Assembly (NCBI GenBank): GCA_024500155.1
Contig: CM044871.1
Location: forward strand, 74,322,402 to 74,386,401
DNA from: Chenopodium formosanum
Lineage: Eukaryota; Streptophyta; Magnoliopsida; Caryophyllales; Amaranthaceae
Reading direction: 5' to 3'
Length of the DNA stretch: 64,000 bases
Part shown: piece after piece, positions 58,201 to 64,000 of the stretch
Position numbering within the stretch: position 1 is the first letter of the stretch
Layout: every line of letters starts with the position of its first letter
The notes under the pieces: generated by a model
The model's input: the letters and a program-made list of their open reading frames with translations, nothing else
Told to the model about the DNA's origin: nothing
The model's database searches: none
Made by a program: the position numbers and the translations under genes

Positions 58201-59304
58201 ACACTTCTTACACTTCCTTTTCACCAAAGGGTCGTGACTTACAGCCACCCTCTTGCCATTTACAACACTCTTATACTTTGTTGTCCCATAGGCCTCACAC
58301 CTAAACACATAATTGCTGACCTTTTTTTTATGATGACCCATCCTTTTTAGGCTTCCTCCCACCAATGCACACCACACCAAATCCTTCCTGTTTCTCGTAC
58401 TCCTTGTAGTAACTATGCACTCCTTCCCAAGTGGAAAAAACCATTCCAACTACTGGTGCATCCACTTTAGCAGGACAGCCACCATCATCCTCATCCCTAA
58501 TATTTTCCCCTAACTGAGTGCCACCAGTAATGATACAATCATCCTCTAACTGAGTGCCACCAGTAATGATACAGCCATCCTCTTCACCACTTTCAATGTC
58601 AGTGAAACCACTAATCATACATTCATCCTCATCACTATCTCTAACCACCTCGTCATCCGCCTCTTCCTCTTCACCCTCAACATCATGTTCATCCAACTCG
58701 TCATCATCAAAACAACAATCAACATCATTTTCCAAATTTAATTTATCGACCAAATAAATGTTCTGCAGACATTACATTTACAAGTAACTAATTCAAACTT
58801 TTTCACAACAAGCATTTAGCTTGTAAACCATAATACCAACATAACACAATAATATACCATATCATTTGTAATACAATGAATCTACCAAAAAACAATAATA
58901 GTATACCAACAACAAATCCATATTGGAGCAACCGGTAATCAACTTCTAGACTTTCAGTCGGAGATAATCCAAACAGAATTTCAGCCAGCATTTATCAAAT
59001 GAAAGTAATTACATGGATCTTAACAATCTTCACTCAATTCTTAAGACATAAATCTCAACGCATTCATTGAAACGGGAGTGGAGCCACTCGAGGGACACGC
59101 ATTCACCAACAACAAAAACAATGCAACACAAATTCACTCACACAAACAACATTTAACAATTACCCAGCATTCATAGCTACTCGAGGATGGATAATTTTGC
59201 AGATTTAAGCAACTACAACTTCCAACGCATGTATTCTAATTTAAGGAAAGACAACAACTTACAAGATCTAGTCGACGCTTGACACGAACATTCTCCTCCT
59301 CCAT
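55292..59304 (-). pseudogene. mudrA: FAR1/MURA-type MULE transposase with Lys/Ser- and Gln-rich tail
   Basis: Exon 1 59304-59263 (MEEENVRVKRRLDL) joins exon 2 at 58762. Order: acidic N-terminus; FAR1 DNA-binding zinc domain (about 58480-58100, ending VNNSHNHTV); MULE transposase domain (57990-57290) with DVVCFD (first Asp, 57730-57732), TNKYHMPFSNFVGVNHHGQS, TDQDQAM (second Asp, 57545-57547) and HRWCMWHI; a degenerate SWIM region near 56850 with LDRWRID; a Lys/Ser-rich tail (56450-56090), a Gln-rich exon (55930-55600) with QQQQFGQ repeats, and a last exon ending at 55292. It would cut and join the element ends. Damage: frameshifts at 58330, 57575, 56850 and 56490; stops at 58001, 57727 and in the Gln-rich exon, all explicable by C-to-T. 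Confidence 0.85.
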
Positions 59305-59557
59305 TGCCGGTGATTTACCACCTACCGGGTTCCTTAATCCTCCGTTCTATTCCTCCATTTCCAGAATTTGCTCAACAGTAAACAACCGGATTCTCCTCTT
59401 CCATTTCTCAACTCTTTATTCCTCAGTGTATAACTCTTTATTCCTTAGTGTATGAAAAAATGGAACTCCGTTTCCCGTTTTTCTCACGTGACCCCTTTTC
59501 CTTTTCCATCATTTTCCTTTATTTTTCATTAACAGGAAAAATTACTTTTATACCCCC
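59305..59557. other. Upstream region of the transposase gene
   Basis: Short leader and promoter zone between the transposase ATG and the right terminal repeat; pyrimidine/purine-rich, no gene. Confidence 0.45.
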
Positions 59558-59604
59558 GGCTAGAGACTCAGTTGCATCTAGTTGCTAGATGTTGAGAAGA
59601 AGCT
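59558..59604 (-). repeat. Right terminal inverted repeat of the giant MULE
   Basis: CCCCGGCTAGAGACTC and ATCTAGTTGCTAGATGTTGA pair with the left end at 31322-31368; followed directly by the second target copy CAATAAACA. Confidence 0.85.
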
Positions 59605-61489
59605 CAATAAACAAGGATTAGTGGGTTTTCGACCCATTAACTTTTAATTGTAAGAGAGTAGCAGCGGCAGCAAGAGGCAAAACCCACGAAAAAACCCTAA
59701 CAAAAACTCACTGATATAGAAGAGCAGCCACACAGGAGAATGGGGTATCACTCACACACGAAGAGACGAATAGCAGCCCGAGATTAAGGACGGAGCAGCA
59801 ACACCTCGCAAGAGCCGTGACAGGACCGAGTTTTGAGCAGCGTTATTTCTTCCCTTAATTTTATGCAATTGACTGGTTTTTGCTTGATTTGATATGTTTA
59901 AAATTGACTCTTCATTAATTAGTTGTGTTCTCTTGATTTCCATGTCTAGCTAATTTTGTTTGTTCTAGGTTAAAGATGTAGTCCTTTATTTTCTATCAAT
60001 GAATTGAATTACTTTGTTTGGGTTTTATTTATATGATTGAAATTTGATAATCTTGTTTGAATTCGTACTTTTAATCTGGCCAATTGATTGTATGTTTAAG
60101 GTATTGGATTATTAGCGGAAGTGAAATTTCAATACTAGTTCGTGGGATTATCAAACGTCAAGTAGTATAATTTTAGGAATAGTTATACACTTGGGGTGGT
60201 TTTATTGAATTCCTATTCTTTATGAGAAGTAGACATGATATTGATTTTAATATACGTTTTCTACCTTGGGAGAGGAGATTACATACTATTCGTAATTCGA
60301 TCATTGTTATATTATATATGTTCAACCCTGCAATTAGTTTAATTTCATTATAGAGAGTAATTGGCGAAACCCGAAACCTAGAAATATTTCTCATACTTGT
60401 TTGCAACTTTGATCATATCGTTTATAGTTTAGTACTATTTTTCCCTTATTTCCGTCGTCTAAATAATATTTTAGTTTCTTAATTTGGTAATTGAGTAGAC
60501 CTCCTTGTGGATACGATACCTTGCTCACCCTATATTTACTGTAATTGACCTGTACACTGTCGGTAGATTTAGACCCGACCACGCGTGTCAGCATTAGTAG
60601 ATTTTTAATCGTCGTTTAAGTTTACTTAGTTTAGGATTCTTGCTTAATATAAATACTTTTCCGTTAAGCAAGTTTAGTATCTTCTTTTACTCTTTCTTTA
60701 TTCTTCTCTTATATTTTCTCTCTCTACTTAGCTTTTAGATTAGTTTCTCTCTCTACAACTTTGTTCTTTACTCAACTCTTAATTCCTGATTACTTTGGAA
60801 ACGATTTATTTTCTCTTAATCTCAGTTATTTATTTTATTCCTACGATCATGTTTTATTTTATTGCTTTGATTAGTTTAGATTTATTTATATGTGAGTAGT
60901 TTTCTTTCTAGGGTTTGTGGGGATCCATAAATAATATGAAGGGGTAATTTAAGATTTTTTATTGTCAATGTTAGATTAGTTTCCTATTGATTGATTTAAT
61001 GCTCTGTGACTAGATTAGGCCTAATCTTTTATGCATGAGTTTGAGAATATTAATTGGAGATTCGAGAGATGAGAATTGATGTTTAGGTCTAGTTTCAATA
61101 GGCAGATTAATTTATAAATGGTTAAGTCGAGATTCGAGAGATGAGATTTAATACCGGTAGATTAATTTTGTGATTGTAATACGTAGCAAAAGCCCTTTAT
61201 GATCTGATTAATTGATGCATTGATGATTGATTATTATGTTTTACCCTAGAATGTTATATTGGTGAACCTATTCCCTAGGCCTTTATTCATTGTCTTCTCT
61301 TTACTCTTAATCTCCGTAGTTTAGTTTTATATCCATATTATTAAATTGTTACTTGATAATTTAGATTGCTTTAATTAATTAGGAATAGAAAGACTAGTTT
61401 CCCTGTGGATTCGACCCTACTTCCCTATCTACATTAGTTAGAGGATTCAAGAATTACTTTTGATTAGGTGATACGACTTTAGCCTTTCA

Positions 61490-62865
61490 GTTTCCCTGCA
61501 AATATTCTCCCTGTGACCTATGCGCCTACCTTGTCGGATCCCAAACCTATATTCCAAAGATTTTTTGTTTTGTCTTACAATGATATGACTAACATTGGAA
61601 CTGACAAAGGCGTGAATTTTATTCAATTTATTGAACACTTTGTCGCCCCTCGTGACAACATGACTAAACAACGCTTTAAAATTCGCGCTTTATGTTATTG
61701 TCTTGTTGTTAATTGTTTACTTAGGACAAGTAAAGAGTATGGATATTATTTCTTGGTGTCCATAGTAGAGCAAATAGAGAGATGTCATTCACCCGCTCCT
61801 TTGGCTTTGGCGGAAACCGTTCTATGCTTGAATTGCCTTAGAGGAGACCCTAACGAAAACAATTTCACGGGAAGTCCACTCCTATTACACGTACATTTTT
61901 TTTTCGTCATATAGAAGCGCAAGCTCTGAAGTTGCGCTGGCTTAAGCTGCACAATCTTCAGCGATGCGCGCGGACGGCGCGTGCAACTAATTTTGATGCG
62001 CGCGCCACCTGCTTGTGTAAAATCGCAATTAATTTTGTTTTCTTTTATTTTTTCAGATTTGGCTCATGGAGCGTTTGTGAATTGCTGATAGCCATAAAAC
62101 CGTAAGGCTTATCGAGTAAGGACATTCCCTGGACGTCGAATTCTCTACAAGCACAAGAATGAAGAAGAATGGACGTCGTTTTTCTATCACGGGGTTCCTA
62201 ACATACGCTTTGTGATTCCTTGGTTGACCATAAGTAGTATGGTTAGGAATAGTTTTAATTTCCCTTATATTAGGCATCTAGGCCTATCTAGTACTACTTT
62301 TATCTTTCCTTGCAGGGTGATGACAAAGTACGGGATGAAACAAATTATTCCCCCGCAAGATTGTGAAGCCCCTAAAGATGTGATCTTTAAACCCGAACGA
62401 ATTTCTCGTTGGATGGAATATTGGTCAAGTTTCCCTAGATGGATAGTACAAAATCCTATTGCGAGTATTATATTATCTTCCTTTTACAAGGTTTGGATGA
62501 ATGCGGCGGATAAGGGCGAATTAAACAAGGCTCGATCACAACATCAAGTCGCCACGGCTCGCAATCCACCTAAGCCTTTGATGCATTCGGCCACCACTAC
62601 TCCTCCTAGTGGCCAAAACAAAGGAGTGAGAAGAAAATTAGACTTCTCATCTCCTAAGGCTCGTTCGAAGAAACCAAAGAGAAAGGCTCCTCCTAAACAT
62701 GCGCAGCAAAGGGTGAAAATTAAGGAACCTTCACCAAATACTCGCAAGAAGGCTCCAATTGTTAAAGGAAAAGGAAAACAGTTTGCAAAGGCCCCAATCC
62801 CTAAATTAAAGAACAATGTTTGGGTAAAAAAGAAGAGTGAAGGGGAAAGCTCTAAGGTTTTTTAA
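61490..62865 (+). pseudogene. PMD gene 2, 3' part (after solo LTR F)
   Basis: Continues the gene begun at 30273. The exon to 61890 holds the middle of the plant mobile domain (VNFIQFIEHFVAPRD, FKIRALCYCLVVNCLLRTS, LALAETVLCLNCLRG). An intron (61891-62056) contains a TTGCGCGC-type island. The last exon (62057-62865) has WTSFFYHGVPNIRFVIPW, ERISRWMEYWSSFPRW and a basic tail rich in Lys/Arg/Pro (KARSKKPKRKAPPKH), a probable nuclear localisation region. TGA at 62078 and a frameshift near 62110 damage it. It lies antisense to and downstream of pol in element D. Confidence 0.75.
61891..62056 (+). other. Intron of PMD gene 2 with motif island
   Basis: GTACAT donor and TTTTTTCAG acceptor. Positions 61916-62010 contain GAAGTTGCGCTGG, GATGCGCGCGGAC and GATGCGCGCGCC, the family motif of element D. 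Confidence 0.6.
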
Positions 62866-63673
62866 AATACTGCGATGAAACTACTCCTCCATCATCCGTG
62901 ACAATCGAGGACATAGTAAAACCTTAGAGTGTTACACAATTTTGTCATTAGTTTAATTTGAATAAAGTGTAATCACTACTATGTTTTTTTTGTTATTTAT
63001 CTTCTAGTTCAATAATGACACTTATTTTGAATTTTGAATGAAATAAAATGAGCTTTATATTTTTTTCTTTTGATATGACCGAATCATAGAGATTGCCTAC
63101 GTATTCGTAGTATGAAATCAAGTATTTGCGTAGTTCTTTTGCAATTTTGATTATTATTTTTTTTCTTTAATCTCTGTAGAAATTAAATGAAAAATTAATC
63201 TAACTTTATTTAGAAAAAGCTTAAATCAAAGTTTAATTTTTATTTTCCGAGTATATATTATTTTCGAGAAACACCCTCTTGTTATCGCAAGTAAAAGTCG
63301 CAACTTTAATCAAGCGTTAAAATTCTGGGTTCGCAGTTCGTCATCAGGTGGCGCACGCAACCTCTAAGGTTGCGCAAGCCTGTCGCGCGCAACTGGATTT
63401 GTTGCGCGTGACATCCACTCGCAACCATTTTAGTTGCACGCGACACTTGTACTACGAGTGTTTTTTTTTTGCATTATTACCCCCCCAAGTGTGAAGAGGT
63501 TTCGTGATGTTCGAAAAAATATGAACACTTAGAATGGCCTATAATTTTAAATTACCCCCCCCCCAAGTGTTATGTATTTTACCGTGTTATTCGGTAAAGT
63601 GCATAACACTTAGAATCTTTCAATTGAATGCTAAAAATGATTTACTTAATGAATGAATGAGTTTATCCGGATT
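62866..63673. other. Region between PMD gene 2 and the end of pol in element D
   Basis: No gene. Both genes converge here. The motif island at 63335-63445 (GGTTGCGCAAGCC, TCGCGCGCAACT, TTGTTGCGCGTGAC) is followed by two C-runs (63480-63487, 63556-63566), each before an AAGTGT. Confidence 0.5.
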
Positions 63674-64000
63674 TCATATGTAATGTTTTTTAAGTCGATC
63701 AATGTTTATTAATTGGCGAATTTCATCACCTCCAATATCCATTAATCTGACGGCTCCTCTTGATAGGATTTCAATTACACGGTAAGGACCTATCCAATTA
63801 GGCTTGAATTTTCCTCTTAGATCGGTTGGTGGACCCCTAACCTCCTTTAGTACAAAGTCACCTTCTTTAATATTTCTAGGTCGTACCCTTCTGTTAAAAT
63901 GACGTGCAATGCGTCGTTGGTAAACTTGTACATGATGCAAAGCTCTTAGCCATCGTTCATCGAGGAATAAAAGCTATTCATACCTCGCTCTTACCCATTC
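63674..64000 (-). pseudogene. pol: Tat-type pol, C-terminal end of integrase (partial)
   Basis: On the minus strand the frame enters from beyond the window: LDERWLRALHHVQVYQRRIA, HFNRRVRPRNIKEGDFVLKE, then PNWIGPYRVIEILSRGAVRL and a stop at 63674. This is the C-terminal part of a Ty3/gypsy integrase, after the catalytic core. The integrase inserts the cDNA into the chromosome. One in-frame stop, TAG at 63974-63976, fits C-to-T decay of a Gln codon. It fixes the strand of element D and shows that the two PMD genes are antisense and downstream of pol. Confidence 0.8.

Larger units (their letters stand above)
31322..59604. mobile_element. Giant Mutator-like element (MULE), about 28.3 kb, multi-gene
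   Basis: Flanked by an exact 9-bp duplication CAATAAACA (31313-31321 and 59605-59613), the Mutator-type length. The ends are imperfect inverted repeats of about 46 bp: counted inwards from both duplications they align without gaps and share CTCA, then TCTAGCAACTAGAT, then GTCTCTAGC and GGGG, with the outer 7 bases unlike. It holds a FAR1/MURA-type transposase near the right end, pointing left, and at least nine other gene units on both strands. Typical MULEs are 3-10 kb. The nested inserts known inside it are a 1-kb MULE-type element and a possible SINE, so the size is mainly cargo. Many genes carry stops, so this copy is probably inactive. Confidence 0.88.
31032..60581 (+). mobile_element. 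Solo LTR G (about 1.26 kb net) inserted in LTR F
   Basis: Starts TGATAAGTTCTTATTTTATA, ends TTTAGACCCGACCA, with exact 5-bp duplications CGCGT (31027-31031 and 60582-60586). The end region has the usual LTR sequence (CCTTGTGGATACGATACC, about 60500). The giant Mutator-like element is inside it. Its interior (59614-60490) has no gene. Confidence 0.85.
30510..61489 (+). mobile_element. Solo LTR F (Ty3/gypsy type, about 1.4 kb net) holding nested insertions
   Basis: Starts TGATATATGCATTTTATATAG and ends GACTTTAGCCTTTCA. It is flanked by GCTTC (30505-30509) and GTTTC (61490-61494), a duplication with one C/T difference. Removing it restores the reading frame of PMD gene 2, which independently supports both ends. 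It contains LTR G, which contains the giant Mutator-like element. Before G there is a GC-rich island of CGCCCGGCCGGGCG-like motifs (30880-31031), and after G a TATA box (TATAAATA, about 60648). The U5 part ends CCCTGTGGATTCGACCC (about 61395) as in many gypsy LTRs. Confidence 0.8.

Overview
The window is nuclear DNA of a flowering plant, almost certainly a eudicot: low GC, spliced genes, plant-type Tat/Ogre retrotransposons, an L1-like LINE, plant mobile domain (PMD) genes and FAR1/Mutator-type transposons. The species cannot be named from this. Only one gene looks like an ordinary host gene, a RADIALIS-like single-MYB protein near the left end (946-1224, minus). Nearly everything else is transposons inserted into transposons, and most boundaries can be read from target-site duplications (TSDs).

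Left part (1-9.6 kb): a Tat-type LTR remnant, a 274-bp MITE, the RADIALIS-like gene, a solo Tat LTR (2072-4090, TSD AGAGG), and a second LTR of the same family (4828-7810) with its primer binding site and leader. That second LTR is split by a 1.45-kb non-autonomous hAT element.

Middle part (about 8.9-30.5 kb): the 3' LTR of a very large Tat-like element on the minus strand (element D). It is interrupted by a complete 10.4-kb gag-only Tat element (9643-19999, TSD GGTGA). Inside the LTR come the polypurine tract of D, a 5'-truncated LINE (21887-26370), and two PMD genes on the opposite strand to D. The end of D's integrase lies at the right edge (63674-64000, minus). So D has the layout pol - antisense PMD genes - 3' LTR.

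The second PMD gene is broken by a Russian doll: solo LTR F (30510-61489), containing solo LTR G (31032-60581), containing a giant Mutator-like element of about 28.3 kb (31322-59604, 9-bp TSD CAATAAACA). The giant element is the most remarkable object here. Besides a FAR1-type transposase with a long Lys/Ser- and Gln-rich tail, it carries a multi-exon Ulp1 (C48) protease gene, an antisense second copy of that gene's N-terminal domain without the protease, a tandem pair of an unrecognised gene family, an XRCC3-like RAD51 paralog with intact Walker motifs, two acidic Ser/Pro-rich proteins, a GRF zinc-finger membrane protein, and a two-exon intact gene whose C-terminal half resembles half of a LINE endonuclease. 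Most cargo genes carry nonsense codons of C-to-T type, so this copy is probably inactive, but three genes remain open.

A theme across unrelated elements is that each retrotransposon family has its own short GC-rich near-palindromic motif, clustered upstream of its LTR promoter and repeated in its leader or at its internal genes.
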